A stretch of 52,591 nucleotides of DNA, taken from contig CAMYIO010000040.1 in the NCBI GenBank assembly GCA_947258515.1, positions 1 through 52,591 on the forward strand, read 5' to 3'. Below the pieces are notes generated by a model that was not told where the DNA came from, searched no databases, and saw only the letters and a program-made list of their open reading frames with translations. The position numbers were made by a program, and so were the translations under genes. The stretch's first letter is position 1; each line of letters starts with the position of its first letter. Of the stretch, positions 1 through 9,444 are shown in pieces. The stretch comes from an uncultured Ectothiorhodospiraceae bacterium. GTDB taxonomy: Bacteria; Pseudomonadota; Gammaproteobacteria; UBA9214.

Positions 1-1275
1 TGCACTGGCCGGATCCTCGAAGTGCCGATCGGTGAGGCACTGTTGGGCCGGGTGGTGGACTCACTCGGTAATCCCGTTGACGGCAAGGGTCCGATCGAGG
101 CAAGCGAGACCTCGCCGATTGAAAAGATTGCACCGGGCGTAATTGCCCGCCAGTCGGTGGATGAGCCGGTACAGACGGGTCTGAAATCCATCGATGCCAT
201 GGTGCCGATTGGCCGTGGCCAGCGCGAGTTGATCATCGGTGACCGCCAGACCGGCAAGTCCGCGGTCGCCATTGACACCATCATCAACCAGAAGGGCACC
301 GGCGTGAAGTGTATCTATGTCGCTATCGGCCAGAAGAACTCATCGATTGCGACGGTGGTCCGCAAGCTGGAAGAGCACGGTGCCATGGCGCACACCATCG
401 TCGTGGCCGCGGCCGCGGCCGAGTCGGCTGCCATGCAGTACATTGCCCCGTATGCCGGTTGTTCCATGGGCGAGTACTTCCGCGACCGCGGCGAGGATGC
501 CCTGATTATCTATGATGACCTGACCAAGCAGGCCTGGGCCTACCGCCAGGTGTCGCTGTTGCTGCGGCGTCCACCGGGCCGTGAGGCCTATCCGGGCGAC
601 GTCTTCTACCTGCACTCTCGCCTGCTGGAGCGTGCTGCGCGCATCAATGCCGACGATGTGGAGAAACGTACCAATGGTGCGGTCAAGGGCAAGACCGGTT
701 CGCTGACGGCGTTGCCGATCATCGAAACCCAGGCCGGTGACGTATCCGCCTTCGTGCCCACCAACGTGATTTCCATTACTGACGGCCAGATCTTTCTCGA
801 GTCGGACCTGTTCAACGCCGGTATCCGCCCGGCCATCAACGCCGGCCTGTCAGTATCGCGTGTTGGTGGCGCCGCCCAGACCAAGATCATCAAGAAGCTC
901 GGTGGTGGTGTACGCCTGGCGCTGGCGCAATACCGTGAACTGGCAGCGTTTTCGCAGTTTGCATCGGACCTCGATGAAGCCACCCGCAAGCAGCTGGAAC
1001 GCGGGCAGCGCGTCACCGAGCTGATGAAGCAAAAGCAGTATTCACCACTGTCGGTTGCCGAAATGGCAGTATCGCTGTTTGCCGCGGACCAGGGGTACAT
1101 TGATGACGTTGACAATGAAAAGGTTATCGACTTCGAACATGCCCTGCTCGGTTACATGCGTGCCAGCCAGACGGAATTGATGGACAAGATCAACGACTCC
1201 GGTGATTACAATGATGAAATCGATGCCGGTCTGCGTGCCGCAATCGAGGACTTCAAGGCAACAGGCTCGTGGTAA
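1..1275 (+). CDS. atpA: ATP synthase F1 subunit alpha (5' truncated by window edge)
   Basis: Alpha subunit of the F1 catalytic head of the proton-translocating ATP synthase; it forms the alpha3beta3 hexamer and carries the non-catalytic nucleotide sites. The reading frame is open from base 1 ([11 protein letters not shown]), so the N-terminal part, roughly 95 residues by comparison with the usual length near 513, lies outside the window. An internal GTG at 22 is not the real start. The Walker A loop GDRQTGKSA is encoded at 241-267, and the adenine-binding and C-terminal helical parts follow to a TAA stop. It is followed by atpG after 103 bp, the standard atp operon order. The identification is secure. 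Confidence 0.98.
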   Translation, partial: CTGRILEVPIGEALLGRVVDSLGNPVDGKGPIEASETSPIEKIAPGVIARQSVDEPVQTGLKSIDAMVPIGRGQRELIIGDRQTGKSAVAIDTIINQKGTGVKCIYVAIGQKNSSIATVVRKLEEHGAMAHTIVVAAAAAESAAMQYIAPYAGCSMGEYFRDRGEDALIIYDDLTKQAWAYRQVSLLLRRPPGREAYPGDVFYLHSRLLERAARINADDVEKRTNGAVKGKTGSLTALPIIETQAGDVSAFVPTNVISITDGQIFLESDLFNAGIRPAINAGLSVSRVGGAAQTKIIKKLGGGVRLALAQYRELAAFSQFASDLDEATRKQLERGQRVTELMKQKQYSPLSVAEMAVSLFAADQGYIDDVDNEKVIDFEHALLGYMRASQTELMDKINDSGDYNDEIDAGLRAAIEDFKATGSW

Positions 1276-1296
1276 CGGTAATCAACAGGGAACACC

Positions 1297-1346
1297 GCAG
1301 GCGCGGATCGCATCCGCGAAGCGCGCTTGCAAAGCGCTGCTGCACT
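1297..1346. repeat. Degenerate REP-like palindrome between atpA and atpG
   Basis: The spacer contains a GGATCGCATCCGCGA core followed by a GCGCTTGCAAAGCGC palindrome. The core matches the better-preserved GTAGGAGC-type elements at 2262, 11668 and 46126, but the GTAG head is lost. As RNA it would form a hairpin inside the atp transcript. Confidence 0.55.
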
Positions 1347-1378
1347 ATTTTATTTCACATTAACCACAGGGTAAGGTA

Positions 1379-2239
1379 ATGGCAGGCTCGAAGGAAATCC
1401 GCACCCAGGTTGCCAGCATCAAGGGCACGCAGAAGATCACCAAGGCGATGGAGATGGTGGCTGCCAGCAAGATGCGCAAGGCACAGGAACGAATGCTGGC
1501 CACCCGCCCTTATGCGGAAAAGATCCAGAACGTGGTCGAGCATCTGTCGCAAGCGCACCCGGAATACCACCACCCCTACCTGCAGATGCGCGAGCCAAAA
1601 CGCGTCGGTCTGATCATTATTTCCACTGATCGAGGTCTCTGCGGCGGTCTCAACATTAACCTGTTCAAATCAGCCATTACTTCCATGAAGGAGTGGGATG
1701 CGGCCGGACTGGAGATCGACCTGACCCTGATCGGCACCAAGAGCGGTGCCTTTTTCAAACGCCTCGGTGGCAATATCGTTGCCACCGCCACGCACCTCGG
1801 TGATACCCCGTCGATCGTCGAGTTGATCGGTACCGTCAAGGTCATGCTGGATGCCTATGAAGCGGGCACAATCGACCGCCTCTACCTGGCGCATAATGAA
1901 TTCGAGAACACCATGACCCAGAACCCGCTCCTGAAGCAGTTGATACCGGTGGCGGCTGAGCCGGACGAGCAGCTGAAAGACCACTGGGACTATATTTACG
2001 AGCCTGACTCAAGGCCGGTCATGGATGCCCTGATGATTCGCTATATCGAGTCGCTTGTGTACCAGGGCGTGGTTGAAAACGTCGCCTGTGAACAGGCGGC
2101 ACGCATGGTGGCCATGAAGTCGGCGACGGAAAATGCAGATGACCTGATTGACGAGCTGCAACTGATCTACAACAAGGCACGGCAGGCGGCGATTACCCAG
2201 GAGATCTCCGAAATCGTCAGTGGTGCAGCGGCGGTGTAG
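1379..2239 (+). CDS. atpG: ATP synthase F1 subunit gamma
   Basis: Central rotor shaft of F1 that couples c-ring rotation to conformational change in the beta subunits. The 286-residue product has the family's usual length. Its N-terminal coiled-coil helix begins [20 protein letters not shown] and the C-terminal helix ends near [11 protein letters not shown] conserved DRGLCGGLN segment lies near residues 84-92. The ATG at 1379 is preceded by a purine-rich AGGGTAAGG element. It lies between atpA and atpD, and a REP palindrome separates it from atpD. Confidence 0.98.
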   Translation: MAGSKEIRTQVASIKGTQKITKAMEMVAASKMRKAQERMLATRPYAEKIQNVVEHLSQAHPEYHHPYLQMREPKRVGLIIISTDRGLCGGLNINLFKSAITSMKEWDAAGLEIDLTLIGTKSGAFFKRLGGNIVATATHLGDTPSIVELIGTVKVMLDAYEAGTIDRLYLAHNEFENTMTQNPLLKQLIPVAAEPDEQLKDHWDYIYEPDSRPVMDALMIRYIESLVYQGVVENVACEQAARMVAMKSATENADDLIDELQLIYNKARQAAITQEISEIVSGAAAV

Positions 2240-2261
2240 CACAGGAAGCACTATTTATTGC

Positions 2262-2333
2262 CGTAGGAGCGGATCGCATCCGCGATTTCGCAGCTGCGTG
2301 AATCTAAATCGCGCTTGCGATCTGCTCCTGCGG
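2262..2333. repeat. REP/BIME palindrome, GTAGGAGC family, between atpG and atpD
   Basis: The left arm reads CCGTAGGAGCGGATCGCATC and the right arm ends GATCTGCTCCTGCGG, giving an imperfect palindrome of about 72 bp with the GTAG head typical of REP elements mobilised by RAYT (TnpA-REP) transposases. It lies inside the atp operon, 32 bp before the atpD start, so its hairpin would be transcribed and could stabilise or attenuate the mRNA. No RAYT gene is present in the window. Confidence 0.8.
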
Positions 2334-2347
2334 CGGCAGAAGATTAA

Positions 2348-3742
<1,395 letters not shown>

Positions 3743-3754
3743 GGGAATACACAA

Positions 3755-4174
3755 ATGGCCATGACACTGCATGTTGACATCGTCAGCGCCGAGGCAGAAA
3801 TCTTTTCTGGTACGGCGACAATGGTCTTCGCGCCGGCGGAGATGGGCGAGGTCGGTATCGCGCCGCGCCATGCGCCGCTGGTGACGCGCCTGAAGCCCGG
3901 TGAAGTACGGGTACAAACGCAGGAAGGCGATGAAATGTCATTCTTTGTATCCGGTGGCATGCTGGAAGTGCAGCCGCATGTCATCACGGTGCTGGCCGAT
4001 ACCGCCATTCGTGCTGATGACCTGGATGAGGCGCAGGCAATGGAGGCCAAGGAGCGTGCAGAAAAAATGCTCTCCGACAAGAGCGCCGAACTCGATTATG
4101 CCAAGGCACAGGCCGAGCTGGCGCAGTCTATTGCACAGCTGGCCGCAATCAAGAAGCTGCGCGCAAAAAGCTGA
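3755..4174 (+). CDS. atpC: ATP synthase F1 subunit epsilon
   Basis: Epsilon subunit, which joins gamma to the c-ring and acts as an intrinsic brake on ATP hydrolysis. The 139-residue protein has an N-terminal beta-sandwich ([19 protein letters not shown], with the conserved [16 protein letters not shown] loop) and a C-terminal two-helix region rich in Ala, Glu and Lys. Its stop codon overlaps the start of the next gene as TGATG at 4172-4176, which suggests translational coupling with the FKBP-type isomerase. Confidence 0.98.
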   Translation: MAMTLHVDIVSAEAEIFSGTATMVFAPAEMGEVGIAPRHAPLVTRLKPGEVRVQTQEGDEMSFFVSGGMLEVQPHVITVLADTAIRADDLDEAQAMEAKERAEKMLSDKSAELDYAKAQAELAQSIAQLAAIKKLRAKS

Positions 4175-4662
4175 TGACCGGCCTGTTCGTCGAGAAAAAC
4201 AAGGTGGTGTCATTCACCTATTCGATTGTCGACAAGGATGGCGGGTTGCTGGAACAGTCCGATATCCCGATCAGTTATGTCCACGGCGGCAAACATGACC
4301 TGTTTGAAAAGGTCGTGGAGGAACTCGATGGCAGCGTCATTGACGATACCGTCGAAGTGTCCCTGACACCGCAAGAGGGCTTCGGACTACATGACCCGGA
4401 TCTGACCTATACGGATGAGCTTGCCAATGTCCCGCCTGAATTTCACCGCATTGGTGCGCAGGTGGAAATGATGAATGACAAGGGCGATTCCAAAACATTT
4501 ACCGTGACCCATATCGAAGACGGCAAACTGACTGTCGATGGCAACCACCCGATGGCCGGCAAGGTCATCACTTTCAAGATCAAGGTGGTCGATATTCGCG
4601 ATGCCACGCCGGACGAGCTTGAAAATGGCGTTGCCGCCATGCAGGCACCGGTCCTTCACTGA
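4174..4662 (+). CDS. FKBP-type peptidyl-prolyl cis-trans isomerase, SlyD-like
   Basis: A 162-residue protein of the SlyD type: an FKBP isomerase domain interrupted by an insert-in-flap chaperone domain. Visible landmarks are the N-terminal strand NKVVSFTYSIVDKDG, the SYVHGG and E-x-L-D-G segments of the FKBP half, VSLTPQEGFGLHDPDL entering the flap insertion, and DGNHPMAGKVITFKIKVVD returning to the FKBP core. The His-rich metal-binding tail of enterobacterial SlyD is absent. The ATG overlaps the atpC stop, so it is probably co-translated with the ATP synthase genes. Prolyl isomerase and holdase activity is expected from the family; a special role for F1 is only suggested by position. Confidence 0.88.
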   Translation: MTGLFVEKNKVVSFTYSIVDKDGGLLEQSDIPISYVHGGKHDLFEKVVEELDGSVIDDTVEVSLTPQEGFGLHDPDLTYTDELANVPPEFHRIGAQVEMMNDKGDSKTFTVTHIEDGKLTVDGNHPMAGKVITFKIKVVDIRDATPDELENGVAAMQAPVLH

Positions 4663-4680
4663 ACCGCCAGCCGGTGGTCA

Positions 4681-4689
4681 TGCTATGAT
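4681..4689 (+). promoter_or_regulatory. Candidate extended -10 promoter for glmU
   Basis: TGCTATGAT matches the extended -10 form TGnTATAAT at all but one base and lies 68 bp before the glmU ATG, in the 94-bp spacer after the isomerase gene. No good -35 box was found at the normal distance. A separate TTGACA at 4705-4710 has no well-spaced -10. Confidence 0.4.
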
Positions 4690-4756
4690 CGCCCGCATTC
4701 CAGATTGACAAATTAATGCCGCTAACTTCGTGTATTGATTTGATGATTCATCCCGC

Positions 4757-6127
4757 ATGAAACTAAGCATCATTATTCTCGCCGCTGGCCAGGGCACCCG
4801 CATGAATTCCGCGCGTCCGAAAGTGCTGCACCCGCTGGGTGGGCGGCCGTTGCTGGCGCATGTGCTGGATACGGCACGCGCGCTGCATGCCATGGATATC
4901 CATGTCGTCATCGGTCATGGCGCCGGGCAGGTGCGAGACGTGCTGCCGGATACCGATATCCACTGGGTATTGCAGGAGCAGCAACTGGGAACCGGTCATG
5001 CCGTGGCCCAGGCGATGCCGGCCGTGCCGGATGAAAACACGGTACTGGTGATGTACGGCGATGTCCCGCTGATCAGCAAACAGACACTGGAGCCGCTATG
5101 CCAGATGGCAGGGCAGGGGATGGCGGCATTGCTGTCGGCCGTGCTGGATGATCCCGCCGGTTATGGCCGTATCCTGCACCATGCCGATGGCAGCATCTGC
5201 GGCATCGTGGAAGAAAAGGATGCCACCCGGAAACAGCGTGCCATACAGGAAATCAATACCGGTTTTCTGGCCGCGCCGGCCGCACGTCTGCGCGGCTGGC
5301 TGTCTGCACTGAATAACAACAATGCACAGGGCGAGTATTACCTGACAGACACTATCGCACGTGCCGTTACCGAGGGCACCAGTGTGCGTGGACTCACCAC
5401 GGATGCTATAGATGAAGTCATGGGTATCAATGATCGCAAGCAGCTGGCGGCGCAGGAGCGCTGTTTCCAGATGCGCCAGGCTGATGCCTGTCTGCAGGCG
5501 GGCGTTACCCTGATCGATCCGGCGCGGTTTGACCTGCGCGGTCGACTCGATGCCGGGCAGGATGTGGTGATCGATATCAATGCGATACTGGAAGGCCAGG
5601 TCACCCTCGGAGACCGTGTCAGTATCGGTCCCAATGTTACCCTGCGGAATGCCACGCTGGGAGATGATGTGACCATCCTGGCAAACTGCGTCATCGAGGC
5701 CGCGGTCATCGGTGCCGGCAGTCGCATCGGTCCGTTCGCACGGCTGCGCCCGGATACCACACTGGCGGCCGCCACGCACATCGGCAATTTCGTCGAGATC
5801 AAGAAATCCGAGGTCGGCGAAGGTTCCAAGATCAACCATCTCAGCTATGTCGGCGATACCACCATCGGGCGCGGGGTGAACATCGGTGCCGGCACCATTA
5901 CCTGTAATTACGACGGTGCCAACAAGCACCGTACCCTGATTGGCGATGATGTGTTCATCGGCTCGGATACCCAGCTGGTGGCACCGGTCGAGATACAGGA
6001 CGGTGCCACCATCGGCGCGGGTTCAACCATCACGCGAGATGCGCCGGCACACGAGCTGACCCTGAGTCGTGCGCCACAGAAAACCCGCAGCGGCTGGAAG
6101 CGGCCGGTGAAAGAACCTAAAGGGTAG
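4757..6127 (+). CDS. glmU: Bifunctional GlcN-1-P acetyltransferase / GlcNAc-1-P uridylyltransferase
   Basis: Makes UDP-N-acetylglucosamine for peptidoglycan and lipopolysaccharide in two steps. The N-terminal pyrophosphorylase domain shows the signature LAAGQGTRMNSARPKVLHPL at residues 8-27 and the MYGDVPL metal-binding motif near residue 100. The C-terminal half is a left-handed beta helix of hexapeptide repeats ending in the acetyl-CoA site (NYDGANKHRT and IGSDTQLVAP segments). The length of 456 residues is normal. The TAG stop at 6125-6127 lies inside the left arm of a long inverted repeat that separates glmU from glmS. Confidence 0.98.
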   Translation: MKLSIIILAAGQGTRMNSARPKVLHPLGGRPLLAHVLDTARALHAMDIHVVIGHGAGQVRDVLPDTDIHWVLQEQQLGTGHAVAQAMPAVPDENTVLVMYGDVPLISKQTLEPLCQMAGQGMAALLSAVLDDPAGYGRILHHADGSICGIVEEKDATRKQRAIQEINTGFLAAPAARLRGWLSALNNNNAQGEYYLTDTIARAVTEGTSVRGLTTDAIDEVMGINDRKQLAAQERCFQMRQADACLQAGVTLIDPARFDLRGRLDAGQDVVIDINAILEGQVTLGDRVSIGPNVTLRNATLGDDVTILANCVIEAAVIGAGSRIGPFARLRPDTTLAAATHIGNFVEIKKSEVGEGSKINHLSYVGDTTIGRGVNIGAGTITCNYDGANKHRTLIGDDVFIGSDTQLVAPVEIQDGATIGAGSTITRDAPAHELTLSRAPQKTRSGWKRPVKEPKG

Positions 6128-6414
6128 TACTCCTTCAAGATGATATTGCCATGTTCAGAGCTACCCAGATAATCCAAGACAAGGCACAGTCCGCAGGGAA
6201 TGGCCATGTCCTTTTCAAGGGCTGTAACGCTGTATTGGATTATATGGGTAGCTCCCTCCGGGCGAGCCGGGAAGCGCTTGCCCGCGGTGTTGCACCTCTT
6301 GGAAAGGGCGGGCCATTCCCTGCGAGGTGCGCCTCGCCTAAAGCGCCTACTGTTGGTGCGGTCAAACGCTTCCCGACTCGCTGAACATGGCAATATCATC
6401 TTGAAGGAGTACTA
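6125..6414. repeat. 290-bp element with 34-bp perfect inverted repeats and paired inner arms
   Basis: The terminal arms 6125-6158 and 6381-6414 are exact reverse complements over 34 bases. Inside, 6159-6177 pairs with 6235-6253 (19 bases, one mismatch) and 6263-6276 pairs with 6367-6380 (14 bases, one mismatch), giving a three-way junction. The loops of these two arms are complementary to each other: 6192-6205 with 6311-6324 (14 of 14) and 6210-6219 with 6298-6307 (one mismatch, a G-U pair in RNA). A small GCGAGG/CCTCGC hairpin lies at 6322-6337. The glmU stop is in the left arm and the glmS Shine-Dalgarno AAGGAG (6404-6409) is in the right arm. It could be a miniature transposable element or a structured leader controlling glmS; the sequence does not decide. 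Confidence 0.85.
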
Positions 6415-6419
6415 GTTTC

Positions 6420-8255
6420 ATGTGTGGAATCGTGGGTGTTGCAGCGCGGCGAAATGTTGTGCCGTTGCTGATAGACGGTCTGAAGCGACTTGAATACCGC
6501 GGCTACGATTCCGCCGGTGTCGCCGTGCAGAGTGAACAATCCTTGCTGGAGCGGGTACGCAAGGTCGGCAAGGTTGCCGAACTGGTTCGGGCGCTGCAGG
6601 AAACACCGGTCAGCGGGTACACCGGTATTGCCCATACCCGCTGGGCAACCCACGGCGAACCCAGTGAGCAGAATGCCCACCCGCATGTATGCCATGAACG
6701 GGTGGCGGTGGTGCATAACGGCATTATCGAAAATCACGACGCCCTGCGGACGCAGCAGCAGCAGCAGGGTTTTCGCTTTACCTCGCAAACCGACACCGAG
6801 GTCATCGTGCACCAGATTGACCATTATCTCGGCCAGGGTCAGGATCTGCTGGCAGCAGTCAGTTCTGCGGTCGCCGACCTGGAAGGTGCCTTTGCGCTCG
6901 GCGTCATCAGCAAGGACGAACCCGGCCGTCTGATCGCCGCGCGGCGTGGCAGTCCACTGGTGATCGGCGTCGCTGACGGTGAAATGCTGATTGCCTCGGA
7001 TATCGCGGCACTGATAGCGGAGACCCGGCAATTCGTGTTTCTTAAAGACGGTGATATTGCGGATATCAACCACCGTGGCATGGTGATCCATGACGCCAGC
7101 GGCAACGAGGTGCAACGGCCCGTTCAGACCTCTAATGTGACGCTTGATGCCACCAGCAAGGGCAACTACGCGCACTACATGCTCAAGGAGATCTTCGAGC
7201 AGCCACGCGCCATTGCGGATACCCTGGAGGGCAGGATAGGCGCTAACCAGGTCATCGAAGATGCCTTCGGTGCCGCTGCCGGCGAGATTTTCGACAAGGT
7301 GGCCGGCGTGCATATTATTGCCTGCGGTACCAGCTACCATGCCGGCATGGTCGGGCGTTACTGGCTGGAGTCCATCGCCGGTATCCCCTGCAGCGTCGAG
7401 GTTGCCAGTGAATTCCGCTATCGCCACCCGGTGGTGCGTAACAACTCGCTGATCGTTACCCTGTCCCAGTCCGGTGAAACCGCGGACACCCTGGCCGGTC
7501 TGCACGAGGCCAAGCGGCTCGGTTATGGGCACTCGCTGTCCATCTGCAACGTGCCTGAAAGTTCGCTGGTACGTGAATCCGACCTGGTACTGATGACCCA
7601 TGCCGGCCCGGAAATCGGGGTGGCCTCGACCAAGGCCTTTACCACGCAGCTGGTCGCGATGCTGTTATTGACCATCGTGCTGGGGCGGCGCCACCGCATT
7701 TCGAGTGAAACCGAGGCCTTGCTGGTTAATGAGTTGCGCAGTGTGCCGGGCAAGGTGGAGCATGCGCTGACCCTGAATGATCAGATCAGGACCCTGGCCA
7801 GGGAGCATTTCGGCGACAAGCAGAATGCCCTGTTTCTCGGCAGGGGTGCCCAGTTTCCGGTGGCCATGGAGGGTGCCCTGAAGCTCAAGGAAATCTCCTA
7901 TATCCATGCCGAGGCCTACCCGGCGGGTGAGCTGAAACACGGACCGCTGGCACTGGTGGACAAGGCGATGCCGGTGGTGGTGGTTGCGCCGAACAATGAA
8001 CTGCTGGAAAAACTCAAGTCCAACCTGCAGGAAGTTCGCGCACGGGATGGCCAGCTGGTGGTGTTTGCAGACGCGGAGCTCGGCATGATCAGTTCCCCGG
8101 GTATTATCGCAATCCCGGTTGCGCCGACAGAAGACAGTATTGCGCCGATTATCTTTTCTGTGCCGTTACAGCTGCTGGCCTATCACGTCGCGGTCATCAA
8201 GGGTACGGATATTGACCAGCCGCGTAATCTCGCCAAGTCGGTCACCGTCGAATAA
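6420..8255 (+). CDS. glmS: Glutamine--fructose-6-phosphate aminotransferase (isomerizing)
   Basis: Converts fructose-6-phosphate and glutamine to glucosamine-6-phosphate, the first step toward UDP-GlcNAc; GlmU acts two steps later. The 611-residue protein starts MCGIVGV, whose Cys2 (Cys1 after Met removal) is the glutaminase nucleophile. It continues with the RGYDSAG motif, two SIS sugar-isomerase domains (ACGTSYHAG, and LSQSGETADT near residue 350), and ends with LAKSVTVE, the usual C-terminal tail. The ATG at 6420 follows AAGGAG by 10 bases. That ribosome binding site belongs to the inverted-repeat arm of the upstream element, so folding of the leader would hide it. Confidence 0.98.
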   Translation: MCGIVGVAARRNVVPLLIDGLKRLEYRGYDSAGVAVQSEQSLLERVRKVGKVAELVRALQETPVSGYTGIAHTRWATHGEPSEQNAHPHVCHERVAVVHNGIIENHDALRTQQQQQGFRFTSQTDTEVIVHQIDHYLGQGQDLLAAVSSAVADLEGAFALGVISKDEPGRLIAARRGSPLVIGVADGEMLIASDIAALIAETRQFVFLKDGDIADINHRGMVIHDASGNEVQRPVQTSNVTLDATSKGNYAHYMLKEIFEQPRAIADTLEGRIGANQVIEDAFGAAAGEIFDKVAGVHIIACGTSYHAGMVGRYWLESIAGIPCSVEVASEFRYRHPVVRNNSLIVTLSQSGETADTLAGLHEAKRLGYGHSLSICNVPESSLVRESDLVLMTHAGPEIGVASTKAFTTQLVAMLLLTIVLGRRHRISSETEALLVNELRSVPGKVEHALTLNDQIRTLAREHFGDKQNALFLGRGAQFPVAMEGALKLKEISYIHAEAYPAGELKHGPLALVDKAMPVVVVAPNNELLEKLKSNLQEVRARDGQLVVFADAELGMISSPGIIAIPVAPTEDSIAPIIFSVPLQLLAYHVAVIKGTDIDQPRNLAKSVTVE

Positions 8256-8275
8256 GCAAGAATATCAGGACCTTG

Positions 8276-8356
8276 CGGTAGGAGCGCCGTCCCCGGCGCG
8301 ATTGATCTTATGGCGACAAGTATTACCGATTCGCGCCGGGAACGGCGCTCCTGACG
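8276..8356. repeat. REP-type palindrome downstream of glmS
   Basis: GTAGGAGCGCCGTCCCCGGC begins at 8278 and its partner TCGCGCCGGGAACGGCGCTC ends near 8350, so the two halves form a long imperfect hairpin around a spacer of about 30 bases. It belongs to the same GTAGGAGC family as the other repeats but has a different stem sequence. It lies just after the glmS stop and could act as an mRNA 3' end. Confidence 0.75.
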
Positions 8357-8506
8357 CAGTATTCCAGCGCACGACAAAAGCCCTGTACAGACTAAGCATT
8401 TGATATTTAAAGTATAGTTTGCGCGGGATCAGACATTGTGGTAAAATTTCACGTTTTAGTGAAGAGATGCCCGTCTGTTGCTGGCGGGCAACACAGGAGT
8501 AGTGAT

Positions 8507-8776
8507 TTGGATACGGATTCAATGTTTTACTGCATTCCCCAGCAGGCCTACCTGAGTGTCACCACCTGCAAGAACCTGCGCGAGCGGCCGGTTGGCAAGG
8601 CTCCGGCAGGTGCCCCGCCGAAGCTGATTGCCTGCGAAAAGTGTCAGATGCACCCGCTGGTCGATATGGCCCAGATACCGGTGGTGACGCTGGAGGCCTA
8701 CCTTGGTGGCTCCAAGCCAAGGACCGTCAACCTGAATTCCCCGAAGAACAGGAAGTTACTTGCACAGGTCGCCTGA
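8507..8776 (+). CDS. Small Cys-containing protein of unknown function
   Basis: A product of about 89 residues. The frame is open from 8438, but the best start is a TTG at 8507, because AGGAG at 8495-8499 lies 7 bases before it; an ATG at 8522 is the alternative. Cysteines occur as FYC, TTC and a C-x2-C-x-M-H-P cluster near residues 49-55, so metal binding is possible but unproven. The rest is Pro- and Lys-rich with no recognisable catalytic motif. The gene converges on the next one with a 7-bp gap. I do not recognise the family. Confidence 0.65.
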   Translation: MDTDSMFYCIPQQAYLSVTTCKNLRERPVGKAPAGAPPKLIACEKCQMHPLVDMAQIPVVTLEAYLGGSKPRTVNLNSPKNRKLLAQVA

Positions 8777-8783
8777 TTACGCC

Positions 8784-9242
8784 TCACAGCGTGTGATCGT
8801 TCCAGCTATCACTGCGCCGCCGGTTCTTGCGGGACCGGCGGTCAGGCTTCTCCTTTTCAAAACGCACTTCAACGCGACGCTCTTCCTGTTTGCGCCGATG
8901 CTGGGTGCGCCGGTTTTTCAGGCCCTTGAACTGGCAGGTACACATGGCGGAACTGCAGCCCTCCAGTGGCAGCGGCGGTGCCTCGTCAAAGGTAAATTGC
9001 TGGTCCAGTAACGCCATCGCGGCCTTACAGCCTGGCTGGCCCATTTCGACACCCCAGAAGAGGGGGTTATTTTTTAATTTACCCAGGCCACCGAGGTGCG
9101 CCCCGGGATCATCGCCGGGATTGATTTCCTCATATTTCTGCAAGCTGGCGCGGCGGCGGACAGCAGGTTGTCTGCCGCGAACCATCCATATCAGCCCGGC
9201 AACGATGCCGACAATAACCAGCAGAAGCAGTATTTTTAACAT
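8784..9242 (-). CDS. Membrane-anchored basic protein of unknown function
   Basis: A 152-residue protein with one N-terminal transmembrane helix (LKILLLLVIVGIVAGLIWMV), followed by a soluble region with a GCSSAMCTCQFKGLKNRR segment containing three close cysteines and a strongly basic C-terminal tail rich in Arg, Lys and Glu (QHRRKQEERR, PDRRSRKNRRRSDSW). The Arg-rich repeats resemble the R-x3-R entry motifs of some PilZ-linked proteins, but no PilZ domain is present. The topology suggests an N-in anchor. The small Cys-containing gene converges on it. No function can be assigned. Confidence 0.7.
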   Translation of the reverse strand: MLKILLLLVIVGIVAGLIWMVRGRQPAVRRRASLQKYEEINPGDDPGAHLGGLGKLKNNPLFWGVEMGQPGCKAAMALLDQQFTFDEAPPLPLEGCSSAMCTCQFKGLKNRRTQHRRKQEERRVEVRFEKEKPDRRSRKNRRRSDSWNDHTL

Positions 9243-9427
9243 GGATGCTCCATCATCAATTCTTCCTTCCCTCGGGTGACAGGTAATGACTGCTCATGAA
9301 ATCATTGGCCAGGTAAGCCCCGACAGTCACACGCACAATACATATCAGAAACATTCCTGTAGCACAAGAATACCCCAAGTGTAGAACACCAGGGTTGTGA
9401 ATACCGGAATACGGGCACAATACGATT

Positions 9428-9436
9428 TGCTAGAAT
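9428..9436 (+). promoter_or_regulatory. Candidate extended -10 promoter of the helicase gene
   Basis: TGCTAGAAT fits TGnTATAAT at most positions and ends 9 bases before the ATG at 9445. Transcription would then start at or beside the ATG, giving a leaderless or very short leader. No Shine-Dalgarno sequence is visible before the ATG, which agrees with that reading. No LexA-type box was noticed. Confidence 0.4.
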
Positions 9437-9444
9437 CACCCGCC

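Noticed and set aside
4705-4736. TTGACA and TGTATT as a second glmU promoter
   Set aside because: The spacing is 20 bases, too long for a standard sigma-70 promoter.
5096-5929. 277-codon open frame antisense to glmU
   Set aside because: Lies wholly inside glmU on the opposite strand, has no family motif, and its residues mirror the codon bias of glmU.
9397-9444. Upstream start for the helicase
   Set aside because: The 16 extra residues do not match UvrD proteins and the likely -10 box lies inside them.
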